Positions 24,480 through 33,099 of a stretch of DNA of 33,099 nt are shown here, in pieces (the stretch's first letter is position 1; every line of letters begins with the position of its first letter). Both the position numbers and the translations under genes were made by a program. The stretch spans positions 1 through 33,099 of the forward strand of contig JAINDL010000140.1 of NCBI GenBank assembly GCA_019931245.1, in the 5' to 3' direction. A model generated the notes under the pieces. The model was not told the DNA's origin, made no database searches, and saw only the letters and a list, made by a program, of their open reading frames with translations. The DNA is from Bryobacteraceae bacterium CoA2 C42. GTDB taxonomy: Bacteria; Acidobacteriota; Terriglobia; Bryobacterales; Bryobacteraceae.

Positions 24480-25694
24480 ATGATGATCGACGTGCGACTT
24501 CCTCTTCTTGCTCTCCTCTCGACGCTTGCCTTATGCGGGGCCGACTACTTCCCTCCCCCGGACAGCAAAGGCGGCTGGCGTACCCGTCAGGACGCGGCCC
24601 TGACGGCCAAACTCGACAAGGTTTTTGACTACGTCCAGACCACCACGCAGCACGGCGGTCTGCTGGTCGTCCACCAGGGCCATCTCGTCTACGAACGCTA
24701 CTTCGGCCGCGGCAATCGCGAGGCCCTGCCGGAGTTGGCCTCCATTGGCAAAGCGTTCACCTCTCTGGCCACGGCCATCGTCATGCGGGAGCACCCGGCC
24801 CTCTTCCCGCAGGGACTCGATACCCGTATCTTCTCCTCCAAGCTCCTGCCCGCCGCCGCCTTCCCGCTGAACGATCCCCGCAAGGAGCAGATCTCGATCG
24901 GCCAGGTCCTCTCCATGTCGGCCGGAATCCGCGGCACCAATCCCGTCTACGTCAAAGGCGCCCGGCAGACCTGGCCGCAGCCCACCGAAGACAACGGCCC
25001 GTACTCGACCACCGACGGCTTTGCCCTCAATCAAACCCTCTGGTGCAACCCCGGGGAATGCTACTCCTATTCGACCGCCTCCAGCCACATCCCCGCCATC
25101 ATGGTCCGCCACGTCGCCGGCATGGAGATGGAAGAGTATATGCGGAAACACCTCGCCGGACCACTGGGCTTCGGCACCTGGGGCTACGCCATGTACCGGC
25201 CCAAACTCAAGGGCGGCATCGACGCCAACGGCCGCATGCTACACACCCCCGGCGGCGGCTCCATCGCCGTCCGCTCCACCGATATGCTCCGGTTCGGCTA
25301 CCTCATGCTCCGCCAGGGCCGCTGGGGCAAACGCCAGGTGGTCCCGGCCGATTTCGCCAAACTCTGCGCCCAGTCCGTTTCCTACAACCCCCACTTCACC
25401 CACAGCTTCAACTTCAACAACAACGACGACGGCCACATCGCCGGCCTCCCCAAAGACGCCTTCTGGAAGGGCGGCGCCGGCGGCCACGGCATCTACGTCG
25501 TCCCGTCGCTCGACCTCGTCGTCTTCAAGCTTGGCGGCAACGAAGGACAGTACGACCCGGCCCTCACCCGCCTCCCCGTGAAACACTCCTACGATGGCTC
25601 CCGCGACGGCTGGAAACCCGCCGATCCGAAGCTTCTCGGCGACTCCTCCCCGAAGACCGCGCAGTTAGTCGTCAGCGCCTTGACCGCTCAGTAG
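24480..25694 (+). CDS. Serine hydrolase of the beta-lactamase/PBP fold, exported
   Basis: This 404-residue protein has a signal peptide (about 1-21, MMIDVRLPLLALLSTLALCG). The nucleophile motif SxxK is SIGK at 88-91, the second motif is in the YSYSTASSH stretch, and the late GGAGGHGIYVVPSLDLVV corresponds to the KTG/HxG strand. This is the family-S12 or class C-like fold, whose members include esterases, D-aminopeptidases and peptidoglycan enzymes. Antibiotic resistance cannot be inferred. The ATG at 24480 is followed at once by a second ATG at 24483; either may be used. The frame is open upstream to 24111, but that part overlaps the opposite DUF2007 gene and lacks coding character. Confidence 0.88.
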   Translation: MMIDVRLPLLALLSTLALCGADYFPPPDSKGGWRTRQDAALTAKLDKVFDYVQTTTQHGGLLVVHQGHLVYERYFGRGNREALPELASIGKAFTSLATAIVMREHPALFPQGLDTRIFSSKLLPAAAFPLNDPRKEQISIGQVLSMSAGIRGTNPVYVKGARQTWPQPTEDNGPYSTTDGFALNQTLWCNPGECYSYSTASSHIPAIMVRHVAGMEMEEYMRKHLAGPLGFGTWGYAMYRPKLKGGIDANGRMLHTPGGGSIAVRSTDMLRFGYLMLRQGRWGKRQVVPADFAKLCAQSVSYNPHFTHSFNFNNNDDGHIAGLPKDAFWKGGAGGHGIYVVPSLDLVVFKLGGNEGQYDPALTRLPVKHSYDGSRDGWKPADPKLLGDSSPKTAQLVVSALTAQ

Positions 25695-25707
25695 CTATCC
25701 TAGCCCT

Positions 25708-27015
25708 ATGCGCCGCCGCGATCTATTCCCTTCGGTCTTGCTTTCTGCGTCCGCCTTGCATAGCCAGCAGGCCCCGCCCCCCAGCCGCCGCATCACCGTC
25801 GGCCTGATCGGCTGCGGCAACCAGGGCATCAACGATTTGAAGCTCTTCCTGGCCGACGAGCGCGTGCAGGTGGTCGCCGTCTGCGACGTCAACCGCCAAT
25901 CGCCCGGCTACTGGAACGGCGGCATCGCCGGCCGCGAACCAGCCCGCGACTTCGTCGAATGGCACTACGGCCAAGCCCGCCGCTCCGGAACCTACAAGGG
26001 CTGCGCGATGTATGAAGACTTCCGCGAACTGCTGCGCCGGCCGGACATCGACGCCGTCGTGCTGGCGCTGCCCGACCACTGGCACGCCCTCGTCACCATC
26101 GCCGCGGCCCGCGCCGGCAAAGACATCTACGGCGAAAAGCCGCTGGCGCTGACCATTGCCGAAGGCCGCGCCATGGTGAACGCGGTCCAGAGCAACAACC
26201 GCATCTTTCAAACCGGCTCGCAGCAGCGCTCCGATCCCCGCTTCCGGCTCGCTTGCGAACTCGTCCGCAACGGGCGCCTGGGCAAGCTCCACACCGTGCT
26301 CTGCGGCCTGCCCGGCGGCACGCCCGACTACGGCCAAACCGGCCACCGGCAGGATCCCGAACCCGTCCCCGCCGGCTTCAACTACGACCTCTGGCTGGGG
26401 CCGGCGCCCGAAGCCCCCTACGCCCCGGCCCGCTGCCATGTGAACTTCCGCTGGATCCTCGACTACTCGGGCGGCCAGCTCACCGACTGGGGCGGCCACC
26501 ATCCCGATATCGCCCAGTGGGGCATGGGCACCGAACTCACGGGCCCCATCGCCATCCGCAACGGCCAGGCCACCTGGGCCAAAGAGAAGCTCTGGAACAC
26601 GGCCACCGACTTCCACTTCGAAGCCCACTACGCCTCCGGCGTGAAGCTCATCTGCTCAAGCCGCGTTCGCCAGGGCGTTACGTTCCAGGGTGCCGACGGC
26701 TGGGTCTGGGTCAATCGCGGCGCCATCGAAGCCAGCCCGCTGCAGTTACTCGACTATAGCCCCGGCCCCCACGAGACGCGCCTTCCCCGCAGCCCCAGCC
26801 ACTCCCGCAACTTCATCGACTCCGTGTTCTCCCGGCAGCAGCCCATCGCCCCGATCGAGCCGGCCCACCGGTCGATCTCCATCGCCCACCTCGGCAACAT
26901 CAGCCTCCGCCTCGGCCGCGACCTCGCCTGGGACCCCGTCAAAGAACGCTTCCCCAACGACGAAGCCGCCAACCGCCTTCTCTCCCGGCCCTACCGGCAA
27001 CCCTGGACTCTCTAA
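25708..27015 (+). CDS. Exported Gfo/Idh/MocA-family oxidoreductase
   Basis: This 435-residue protein begins with a twin-arginine-like leader (MRRRDLFPSVLLSASA), which suggests export of a folded, NAD(P)-loaded enzyme, as known for Zymomonas glucose-fructose oxidoreductase. The Rossmann motif GCGNQG is at 35-40 and the family signature EKP at 143-145. The segment TDWGGHHPDIAQWGMG in the C-terminal domain holds the likely catalytic His. The family oxidises sugars or reduces their derivatives; the substrate is unknown. The gene starts 13 bases after the hydrolase stop and ends 9 bases before the phosphodiesterase gene, so the three genes form a probable operon. Confidence 0.9.
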   Translation: MRRRDLFPSVLLSASALHSQQAPPPSRRITVGLIGCGNQGINDLKLFLADERVQVVAVCDVNRQSPGYWNGGIAGREPARDFVEWHYGQARRSGTYKGCAMYEDFRELLRRPDIDAVVLALPDHWHALVTIAAARAGKDIYGEKPLALTIAEGRAMVNAVQSNNRIFQTGSQQRSDPRFRLACELVRNGRLGKLHTVLCGLPGGTPDYGQTGHRQDPEPVPAGFNYDLWLGPAPEAPYAPARCHVNFRWILDYSGGQLTDWGGHHPDIAQWGMGTELTGPIAIRNGQATWAKEKLWNTATDFHFEAHYASGVKLICSSRVRQGVTFQGADGWVWVNRGAIEASPLQLLDYSPGPHETRLPRSPSHSRNFIDSVFSRQQPIAPIEPAHRSISIAHLGNISLRLGRDLAWDPVKERFPNDEAANRLLSRPYRQPWTL

Positions 27016-27024
27016 TCGCCGCCC

Positions 27025-27810
27025 ATGCTCTCCCGCCGTGCCCTTCTCTCGCTCGCCGCGCTGCCGCTGCCGGCCGCTGAACCCGTCCGGCTCATCGCCC
27101 ACCGCGGCGGTATCGTCGACGGGCAGCACGTCGAAAACAGCGCCGCCTCGCTCGCCGACGCCATCGCCGCCGGTTATTGGATGATCGAGGTGGACGTCCG
27201 CCGCACCAAAGACGGCGAACCCATCCTGCAGCACGACGACAACTTCCGGCGCTTCTACCACCAGCCCTACCGCGTCGACGAGCTCACCTGGGACGAGATC
27301 CGCCGCTTCCGCGGACAGCCCGGCAACGCGGAACCCCTCCACTTCCGCGACCTCTGCCAACTCTGCCAGGGTAAGGTCCGCCTGATGCTTGACCTCAAAG
27401 GCTACGACTGGCCGCCCTCGTTCTACGAGAATCTGGCCGATCTCCTAGCCCACCACAACCTGCTAAATACCGCCTATCTCCTCGGCGGCCGCAACGCGAC
27501 TACCCTGCCCCTCACCCGCACCGCCAAGGCCTCCATCAACGCCGCCGGCCTCGCCCTGGCTCTCGCGGCCGGCGAGGACGTCGCCAGCCGCTACTACCTG
27601 TTTGAACTGGCCAGCGGGATCACGCCCGAAACCGTCGCGCTCTGCCGCCAGGCGCGCGTCCCCTGCGTGGCCGCTATCAATACTTTTCGCTACACCATGG
27701 CCAAGCGCGACGAATGGGAAGGCCCCAAACAGGACGCCGCCCGCCTCCTCGCGCTCGGCGTCACCCACTTCCAGATCGACTCCCGCTACGGTTCGCTGTT
27801 CGCCCGCTAA
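27025..27810 (+). CDS. Exported glycerophosphodiester phosphodiesterase-family protein
   Basis: This 261-residue protein begins with a twin-arginine-like leader (MLSRRALLSLAALPLPA). The glycerophosphodiester phosphodiesterase pattern follows: HRGG with His26 and Arg27, EN at 37-38, EVDV with Glu55 and Asp57, and HDD with His70. These are the metal ligands and catalytic His of the TIM-barrel family that hydrolyses glycerophosphodiesters. The protein is near the lower end of the family's length. It probably acts in the periplasm. It is the last gene of a probable three-gene operon and is convergent with the VOC gene, 4 bases between stops. Confidence 0.88.
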   Translation: MLSRRALLSLAALPLPAAEPVRLIAHRGGIVDGQHVENSAASLADAIAAGYWMIEVDVRRTKDGEPILQHDDNFRRFYHQPYRVDELTWDEIRRFRGQPGNAEPLHFRDLCQLCQGKVRLMLDLKGYDWPPSFYENLADLLAHHNLLNTAYLLGGRNATTLPLTRTAKASINAAGLALALAAGEDVASRYYLFELASGITPETVALCRQARVPCVAAINTFRYTMAKRDEWEGPKQDAARLLALGVTHFQIDSRYGSLFAR

Positions 27811-27814
27811 GCGC

Positions 27815-28237
27815 CTACTTCGCGAACAACTGCGAGCGATCGGCAAACGCCTTGAACTCGAGCGCGTTGCCCGAAGGATCGAGAAAGAACATGGTCGCCT
27901 GCTCGCCCACCTGACCCTGAAAACGGACATAGGGTTCGATGATGAAGTTCTGCCCGGCCGCACGGAGCCTGCCGGCGAGCGCGTGCCACTGGTCGAGTTC
28001 AAGAATCACGCCGAAATGGGGCACCGGCACCGCGTGCGAATCCACTGCGTTATGGTGCAGGTCCGCCTGGTGGCCCGGCTTCAGGTGCGCCACCACCTGA
28101 TGGCCATACAGGTCGAAGTCGATCCATTCGTCCGAAGAGCGGCCCCCCGGGCAGCCGAGCAGGCCTCCGTAGAAGGCCCGCGCGGCCGCGAGGTCATGCA
28201 CCGGAAAAGCGATATGAAAGGGGGTAATTGCCGTCAC
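27815..28237 (-). CDS. VOC-family (glyoxalase/dioxygenase fold) protein
   Basis: This 140-residue protein has the paired beta-alpha-beta units of the vicinal oxygen chelate fold. [23 protein letters not shown] is the typical first module and [18 protein letters not shown] the second. The C-terminal [15 protein letters not shown] carries the family's conserved glutamate. Candidate metal ligands are the first His, the second His and that Glu. The reaction is not determinable; dioxygenase, lyase and antibiotic-binding members share this fold. Confidence 0.9.
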   Translation of the reverse strand: MTAITPFHIAFPVHDLAAARAFYGGLLGCPGGRSSDEWIDFDLYGHQVVAHLKPGHQADLHHNAVDSHAVPVPHFGVILELDQWHALAGRLRAAGQNFIIEPYVRFQGQVGEQATMFFLDPSGNALEFKAFADRSQLFAK

Positions 28238-28262
28238 CCCGCTATTGTAAACGGACAGGCCC

Positions 28263-29123
28263 CTAGATACTCAGCACGGCACAGGGCGAGTCCCGCACAA
28301 TGGCGTAACTGTTCGACCGCAGCCTTCCGAGTACTCCGGATTCCGTCGTGCGGCCAAGCACCACGATATCCGCGCCCACTTCGCCGGCCACCTGCCGCAC
28401 CACCTTGGCCACCTCGCCGGCCACCACATGCACGGACGCGGTCACCCCGGCTGCGGCCATATCTTCGCGCAGAAGGGCATCGCGGCGCTTGGCGATCTCG
28501 ACGCGCCACGTCGGATCTACAAAGCGTCCCGCCCCGGCCGCATCGTCCGGACTCGCATGGACGATATGCAGCTTGGCGCCAAACAGATTGGCGACCTCCG
28601 CGGCGGCCTTCATCAGCAGGGGCGCCCGTGGATCCACATCAACGGCGAGCAGCACGGACTGTATCTCCCGCTGGCCGCGCCCCTCGTCGAGATGGGCGCT
28701 GGTCAGCACCGGCACTGCAGCATCCGAGAGCACCTTCGCGGCCACGCTGCCGAGCAGGAATCGGCGGAATCCACCGTAGCCATGCGTGGCCATCACAATC
28801 AGATCCGCCCGCTCCTCGTTTGCCACGGCGACAATCTCATTGGCGGCGTCTCCTTCGCGGACCACCGTCTTCACCGCGACATCCGCCAGTTCCGCCGCGA
28901 CAAAAGGCGCGAGGCGGCCCAGCACCGCCGGACGCTGCAACTCGTACCAGTTCACGGGCGGCGCCATCTCGAGGCCGCCCCCGTAAATCGGAATCGGCGC
29001 CAGCACATAGACCACCACCACCTCGGCGCCAAACAGCTTGGCCAAACTCCTCGCTTCGCCCGCAGCCACCTTGGAACGTTCCGAAAGGTCGACGGGTAGA
29101 ACGATCCTCTTCATCGAAATCAT
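28263..29123 (-). CDS. Tandem universal stress protein (UspA-like)
   Basis: This 286-residue protein consists of two UspA-like domains (about 1-145 and 150-286). The first keeps a near-canonical nucleotide-binding stretch ([14 protein letters not shown]; the usual first Gly is Ala), so it may bind ATP. The second reads [16 protein letters not shown], where the inner Gly is Thr and the last GS is SNS, so binding there is doubtful. The start at 29123 is chosen because AGAGG lies 5 bases upstream; an in-frame GTG at 29129 overlaps that site and an ATG at 29114 is also possible. Such proteins help cells survive stress, often during hypoxia or starvation. Confidence 0.88.
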   Translation of the reverse strand: MISMKRIVLPVDLSERSKVAAGEARSLAKLFGAEVVVVYVLAPIPIYGGGLEMAPPVNWYELQRPAVLGRLAPFVAAELADVAVKTVVREGDAANEIVAVANEERADLIVMATHGYGGFRRFLLGSVAAKVLSDAAVPVLTSAHLDEGRGQREIQSVLLAVDVDPRAPLLMKAAAEVANLFGAKLHIVHASPDDAAGAGRFVDPTWRVEIAKRRDALLREDMAAAGVTASVHVVAGEVAKVVRQVAGEVGADIVVLGRTTESGVLGRLRSNSYAIVRDSPCAVLSI

Positions 29124-29128
29124 AATCA

Positions 29129-29133
29129 CCTCT
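29129..29133 (-). promoter_or_regulatory. Ribosome binding site of the universal stress protein gene
   Basis: AGAGG on the minus strand sits 5 bases before the ATG at 29123. It overlaps the alternative GTG at 29129, which argues against that start. Confidence 0.6.
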
Positions 29134-29215
29134 GGCGGAGGCCCTGACAGCAGCTCCCGGCTTCTACATCCTACGCCGTTCGGATGAAAACGGCCAGCCC
29201 TGTGTTACACGCCCC

Positions 29216-30187
29216 CTAAACGGCCACGTTCCGTTCACAGGTCAGTGTCTGGAGAATCTCCTCCCGCACCTGCTGTACGAAAGCCTCGTTCTGCGATGGC
29301 AGACTTATTCCCGCCACGGCCGCGTGTCCGCCGCCGCCGTACCGACCGGCCACTTCGGCTAGGTTCACCAGGCGCGTCGACCGCCGCCAAGGATTCGTTC
29401 CCAACGAAATCCGAACCCAGGCATCGCCCGCCGACACCGTGACCATATACTCCAGATCGGGGAAAACCCAGTAGGGTAGAAACCGGTTGGGCCGGGCGCC
29501 CTCCAGACCGCGAACATCCAGATAGCCCACCGCATCGCGCCGTTCAAGCCGCCTGACGACAAATCCCATCTCCCCCTGCCGCTGTTCGACGCAGCGGTCC
29601 GCCACCGCCCGCAGCGCCGGCACGGCCAGCACCTCTTCCATCGACCGGAACCGCAGCCGACGCACCACCTCCGTCCGTAGCTCCTCCTGCTCGGCATGCT
29701 CGATCACCAGCCGCAAGCGCGCCGCCGGCGACTGCAACTCAACGGCCGCCTCGGGACTCGCGTAATTGGCTCCGTCAATGATCTCCGCCCACTCGACCAA
29801 CTCCTCCAGCCCCTCCGCCAGATAAGAGAATCGGTCCCACAGGTAATCCGCAATCAGTCCGGTGCACGAAGATCGCTCAGTGTCCCACACCTTCTGCGGA
29901 GAACCCTGCCGGCGAAAATGCGTCTCGTCCTCCGGACTCAGGAACGCGGTCAGGTGATGGTCAAACCACCAGTCCAGACGGCGGTCGGCTGCATAACGGA
30001 AATCAACAATCGCGTTCTCGTCCCCATCCAGGTCCCCGGACTCCCAGCGGAAGCCGGGCCGGTGCAGAACACCCCGCGGCAGCAGCTGGCCTTGCGGGTA
30101 GTAATACTCCTGCAAAAACCTGCCTAACAGCGCCGCCGAGGCAGTTCCATCAAAACAGCGATCATGGTAGAGGAGCCGGATGCGCAT
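29216..30187 (-). CDS. DHH/DHHA1-family phosphoesterase
   Basis: This 323-residue protein has the complete metal-site set of the DHH superfamily: His8-Asp9 and Asp13 in YHDRCFDGTASAAL, Asp62 in VDFRYA, the DHH at 76-78 (WWFDHHLT), and Asp138 in EIIDGANY. The C-terminal DHHA1 domain ends with GGGGH at 284-288, which binds the substrate phosphate. The family covers RecJ-like exonucleases, oligoribonucleases (NrnA) and cyclic-dinucleotide phosphodiesterases. This stand-alone cytosolic form fits nanoRNase or pAp-phosphatase-like enzymes best, but the substrate is not shown. Confidence 0.9.
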   Translation of the reverse strand: MRIRLLYHDRCFDGTASAALLGRFLQEYYYPQGQLLPRGVLHRPGFRWESGDLDGDENAIVDFRYAADRRLDWWFDHHLTAFLSPEDETHFRRQGSPQKVWDTERSSCTGLIADYLWDRFSYLAEGLEELVEWAEIIDGANYASPEAAVELQSPAARLRLVIEHAEQEELRTEVVRRLRFRSMEEVLAVPALRAVADRCVEQRQGEMGFVVRRLERRDAVGYLDVRGLEGARPNRFLPYWVFPDLEYMVTVSAGDAWVRISLGTNPWRRSTRLVNLAEVAGRYGGGGHAAVAGISLPSQNEAFVQQVREEILQTLTCERNVAV

Positions 30188-30333
30188 GCAGTTGAGAGAT
30201 CTTCGCCATGGCCGCGCAACCGGGAGCGGCTAACCCTCTACGTTACATCGGTATACTCCCAGGCGTCAATCGCGGGAAACAAACGCGCGGGCCCACCCGC
30301 AGCCGTTTTGCGTCACAATACAGGGTTAGGAAA

Positions 30334-33099
30334 ATGACGCGAGCACTCCGGTTCCTGGTTCCTCTCCTGCTCGCTGTCGGCCTGCTGCCGGCCCAGCCGC
30401 TCAAGTACGCCCCTTACCGGACCGGCCAGATCCTCATCAAGCCGAAGCTCACCGCCGCGAGTTCGCTGCTGCAGGCCCTGCACAGAACCCACGGTGCTAC
30501 CGTGGCGCGCGTCTTCGCCCGCTTGGGCAACATTCAGCTGCTGCGCCTGCCCGGCGGGATCAACGTCGAACAGGCCCTGGCCCTCTACCGCGCCAATCCG
30601 CTGGTGGAGTTGGCCGAACCCGACTATCTGGTCAGCATCGACCAAACCCAGACCTTGCCGAATGATGCATCGTTCACTCAACTATGGGGCCTTCACAATA
30701 CGGGTCAGACGGGCGGCACCGCCAACGCCGACATCAACGCCCCGGAAGCCTGGAGCCTGCGCACCAGTGCCTCCTCCATCATCGTCGGCGTCGTCGACAC
30801 CGGCGTCGACTACAACCATCCCGATCTCGCCGCCAACATGTGGACCAATCCCGGCGAAATTCCCAACAACAGTATCGACGACGACAACAACGGGTACATC
30901 GACGATGTGTACGGCATCAACGCGATCACCAACACCGGCAACCCAATGGACGACAATAGTCACGGAACCCACGTCGCCGGCACCATCGGCGCCATCGGCA
31001 ACAACGGCATCGGCGTCACCGGGGTGGCCTGGAACGTCAAGCTGATGGCTTTGAAGTTCCTGTCCGCCGGTGGCTCCGGTTCTTCATCCGATGCCATCAA
31101 GTGCATCGAGTATGCTCTCACCAAAGGCGTCCACATTCTCAGCAATTCGTGGTCGGGAGGCGGCTTCTCGCAGACCCTCTACGACGCCATCAACAGCGCC
31201 AAGAACCAGGGAGTCCTCTTCGTCGCCGCCGCCGGCAACGCCAGTTCGAACAACGACTCCGGCCCCACCTACCCCGGAAGCTTCGACCTTCCCAACGTCG
31301 TCGCCGTCGCCGCCAACGATGCCAACGATGCCCAGGCCGGCTACTCCAACTACGGCTATCGCCGCGTTCATCTCGCCGCCCCCGGCTCGGGCATTTACTC
31401 AACACTGCCGGGCAACCAGTATGGATTGAAAAGCGGCACCTCCATGGCCACACCCCACGTGGCCGGCGCCCTCGCCCTCCTCAAGGCCCAGTTCCCCGCC
31501 CTCGCCTACGATGAACTCATCCGCCGCCTTCTGCTCGCCACCGATGCGCGGTCGAACCTGGACCAGACGACCTTCTCCGGCGGGCGCCTGAATCTATACC
31601 GCGCCCTCTCCAACCTCCAACGCCCCCTCCCGCACTTCATCGCCAGCGCCCGCTCCGGGTCCCCTCCGCTTACCGTCACCTTCACCGACAACTCCCTGGG
31701 GACGCTCACCTCCCGCACCCTCAATGCCGGCGCCGGCGGCTCCGCCGTCGCGCTCAGCGGGTCTACCAGCCAAACTTACCCCAACTCCGGAACGTACACC
31801 GCCACCCTGACCGTTGCCGGCCCGGACGGCACCGCCAGCCGCTCCCAAACCATCCGCGTCCAGCCATCTTACTCCACCGCCACCGATACCTACGCCTGGA
31901 TCGACACCACCGGCATGACCTCGCTCTCGCTCGACGACGACAGTATCAGCTCCGCCATCACTCTGCCCTTCGCCTTCCCCTTCTTCGGCGGCCAGTACAA
32001 CACCGCCTATATCTGCGCCAATGGCTTCCTCACCTTCGGCACTCCTACCGGCGGCACCGAATTCGCCAACACAGCGATCCCCGACGCAACCGCCCCGAAC
32101 AATGGACTCTATCCCTTCTGGGACGACCTCGACCCCAGCAAAGGCGGCACGATTCGCTACGGCACCTCAGGAGGAAACTTCGTCGTCAGTTGGGAAAACA
32201 TCGCCCACCGAACGGACACCAGTCGAACCTACCCGCTCTCGTTCCAAATCGTGATCAACCGCTGGGGCGGCGTTCAGTATAACTATCGCGAAGTCCAGCC
32301 CGCCCGCCCTGTCTTCGGCGGCGGTCGCGGCGCCACCGTCGGCATCGAAGACGAGTTCGGCTCCATGGCCACCCAGGCCAGCTTCAATACCAGCGCCCTC
32401 ACCAACCTCTCCGCCCGGCGCTTCGGCCGCGGCTCAGTCACCCTCAGCGCCACCAGCGCCACCGCCCCCGTTAACGGCGCATCCGGCAGCCTCACCGTCT
32501 CCCCGGCCGAACCCGCCTACGCCGCTTGGTCTGTCTCCGGCCAACCCAACTGGCTCTCGGTCGACGTCTCCGCCAATCCCCACGTCTGGACCGCCGCCGC
32601 CAACACCGATCCCAATCCGCGCACCGCCACTCTCACCATCGGCGACAAATCCTTCACCCTCACCCAGGCCGGCTCGCCCGGTACCATCACCCTCAACCCC
32701 GCCGCGGCCACCGCCGCCGCCGCCGGCGCCTCCGGTTCGATTGCCGTTACTCCCACCCCCAGCAACTACACCTCCTGGACCGTCACCGGCAACCCCGCCT
32801 GGCTCACCGTCTCCACCTCCGGCAACACCATCTCCTGGACCGCCGCCCCCAACAACTCCGTCACCCCCCGCTCCGCCACCCTCACCATCGGCGACAAATC
32901 CTTCACCCTCTCCCAATCCGGCGCCACCGGCTCCGTCACCCTCAGCGCCTCCTCCGGTTCGGCGCCCGCCACCGGCGGCTCCGGCAGCGTCACCGTCACC
33001 CCCACCCCCTCGGACTACACCTCCTGGACCGTCTCCGGAAACCCCGCCTGGCTCACCGTCTCCACCTCCGGCAACACCATCTCCTGGACCGCCGCCCCC
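30334..33099 (+). CDS. Secreted S8 (subtilisin-like) protease with PKD, NIDO-like and BACON domains, cut by window edge
   Basis: The frame runs 922 codons from the ATG at 30334 to the window end. It has a signal peptide (about 1-21) and an inhibitor-like prodomain (about 28-105). The catalytic domain has Asp155 (VVDTGVDYNHPDL), His210 (NSHGTHVAG) and Ser370 (GTSMATPHVAG). A PKD-type domain follows (about 430-510), then a NIDO-like module (TDTYAWIDTTG to about 690). From about residue 702 come BACON repeats of 83 residues each (WxVxGxPxWLxV, RxATLTIGDKSFTLxQxG). AGGA lies just upstream of the ATG. The protein is likely large and extracellular, degrading protein while the BACON tail binds glycan or mucin-like material. 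The C terminus and any sorting signal lie outside the window. Confidence 0.92.
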   Translation, partial: MTRALRFLVPLLLAVGLLPAQPLKYAPYRTGQILIKPKLTAASSLLQALHRTHGATVARVFARLGNIQLLRLPGGINVEQALALYRANPLVELAEPDYLVSIDQTQTLPNDASFTQLWGLHNTGQTGGTANADINAPEAWSLRTSASSIIVGVVDTGVDYNHPDLAANMWTNPGEIPNNSIDDDNNGYIDDVYGINAITNTGNPMDDNSHGTHVAGTIGAIGNNGIGVTGVAWNVKLMALKFLSAGGSGSSSDAIKCIEYALTKGVHILSNSWSGGGFSQTLYDAINSAKNQGVLFVAAAGNASSNNDSGPTYPGSFDLPNVVAVAANDANDAQAGYSNYGYRRVHLAAPGSGIYSTLPGNQYGLKSGTSMATPHVAGALALLKAQFPALAYDELIRRLLLATDARSNLDQTTFSGGRLNLYRALSNLQRPLPHFIASARSGSPPLTVTFTDNSLGTLTSRTLNAGAGGSAVALSGSTSQTYPNSGTYTATLTVAGPDGTASRSQTIRVQPSYSTATDTYAWIDTTGMTSLSLDDDSISSAITLPFAFPFFGGQYNTAYICANGFLTFGTPTGGTEFANTAIPDATAPNNGLYPFWDDLDPSKGGTIRYGTSGGNFVVSWENIAHRTDTSRTYPLSFQIVINRWGGVQYNYREVQPARPVFGGGRGATVGIEDEFGSMATQASFNTSALTNLSARRFGRGSVTLSATSATAPVNGASGSLTVSPAEPAYAAWSVSGQPNWLSVDVSANPHVWTAAANTDPNPRTATLTIGDKSFTLTQAGSPGTITLNPAAATAAAAGASGSIAVTPTPSNYTSWTVTGNPAWLTVSTSGNTISWTAAPNNSVTPRSATLTIGDKSFTLSQSGATGSVTLSASSGSAPATGGSGSVTVTPTPSDYTSWTVSGNPAWLTVSTSGNTISWTAAP
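32437..33099 (+). repeat. Tandem 249-bp in-frame repeats encoding BACON domains
   Basis: Units start at 32437, 32686 and 32935, each exactly 249 bases (83 codons) with no indels; the third is cut by the window. Sixty bases at 32791-32850 recur without change at 33040-33099. The first unit is more diverged. This points to recent duplication or gene conversion in the downstream units. More copies may lie past the edge. Confidence 0.88.

Noticed and set aside
29175-29194. 6-bp inverted repeat (GCCGTT / AACGGC) behind the DHH gene
   Set aside because: The stem is short, the loop is 8 bases and no U-tract follows on the minus strand, so a terminator call is not supported.
30252-30257. TATACT as a -10 box for the protease gene
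   Set aside because: No acceptable -35 element lies 16-18 bases upstream, so it may be chance.

Overview
The window looks like a chromosomal piece of an Acidobacteriota genome of the Solibacter/Bryobacter type. The reasons are the high GC content, two Oar-like TonB-dependent receptors that begin with a carboxypeptidase-regulatory-like domain, stacked PQQ-type beta-propeller proteins, many exported single-domain enzymes with Tat-like leaders, and an S8 protease with BACON repeats. This is inference from gene content; there is no rRNA or other taxonomic marker. I see no tRNA, rRNA, CRISPR array, insertion sequence or phage gene, and no gene-free stretch longer than about 300 bases.

Layout. Bases 1-380 hold the start of a minus-strand TonB-dependent receptor that runs off the left edge. 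From 6156 down to 661 lies a tightly coupled four-gene minus-strand operon: ABC exporter, HlyD-type adaptor, TolC-type outer-membrane factor, and an exported xylose-isomerase-like TIM-barrel enzyme. Every junction is a start/stop overlap. Divergent from it is an ArsR-family regulator (about 6274-6660). The short divergent region carries two nearly identical 16-bp palindromes placed over opposing promoter-like sequences, so regulator and exporter are probably controlled together. Bases 6637-10257 (minus) encode two PQQ-like beta-propeller proteins in tandem. Next come MoaB (minus), an SDR dehydrogenase (plus), a GNAT acetyltransferase (minus) and a PAS-containing hybrid histidine kinase (plus, 12251-14380) whose ATP-binding and receiver motifs are badly eroded. 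An exported hypothetical protein (minus) follows.

From 15307 a plus-strand run encodes a DMT/EamA transporter, a Tat-type aldo/keto reductase, SurE (TTG start), a full-length Oar-like TonB receptor, an M1 metallopeptidase and a DUF6702-like protein overlapping it. After a small minus-strand DUF2007 gene, another plus-strand run encodes a serine beta-lactamase-fold hydrolase, an exported Gfo/Idh/MocA oxidoreductase and an exported glycerophosphodiester phosphodiesterase-like protein. On the minus strand follow a VOC protein, a tandem universal stress protein and a DHH/DHHA1 phosphoesterase. The right end is the first 922 codons of a large secreted S8 protease with PKD, NIDO-like and tandem BACON modules. 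It is truncated by the window inside a 249-bp in-frame repeat array.

The most interesting unit is the ArsR/exporter locus: an exporter with an atypical ATPase, no recognisable cargo gene, and a sugar-isomerase-like enzyme translationally coupled to the outer-membrane factor. The second is the hybrid kinase that keeps its phospho-acceptor His and Asp but has lost most other catalytic residues.
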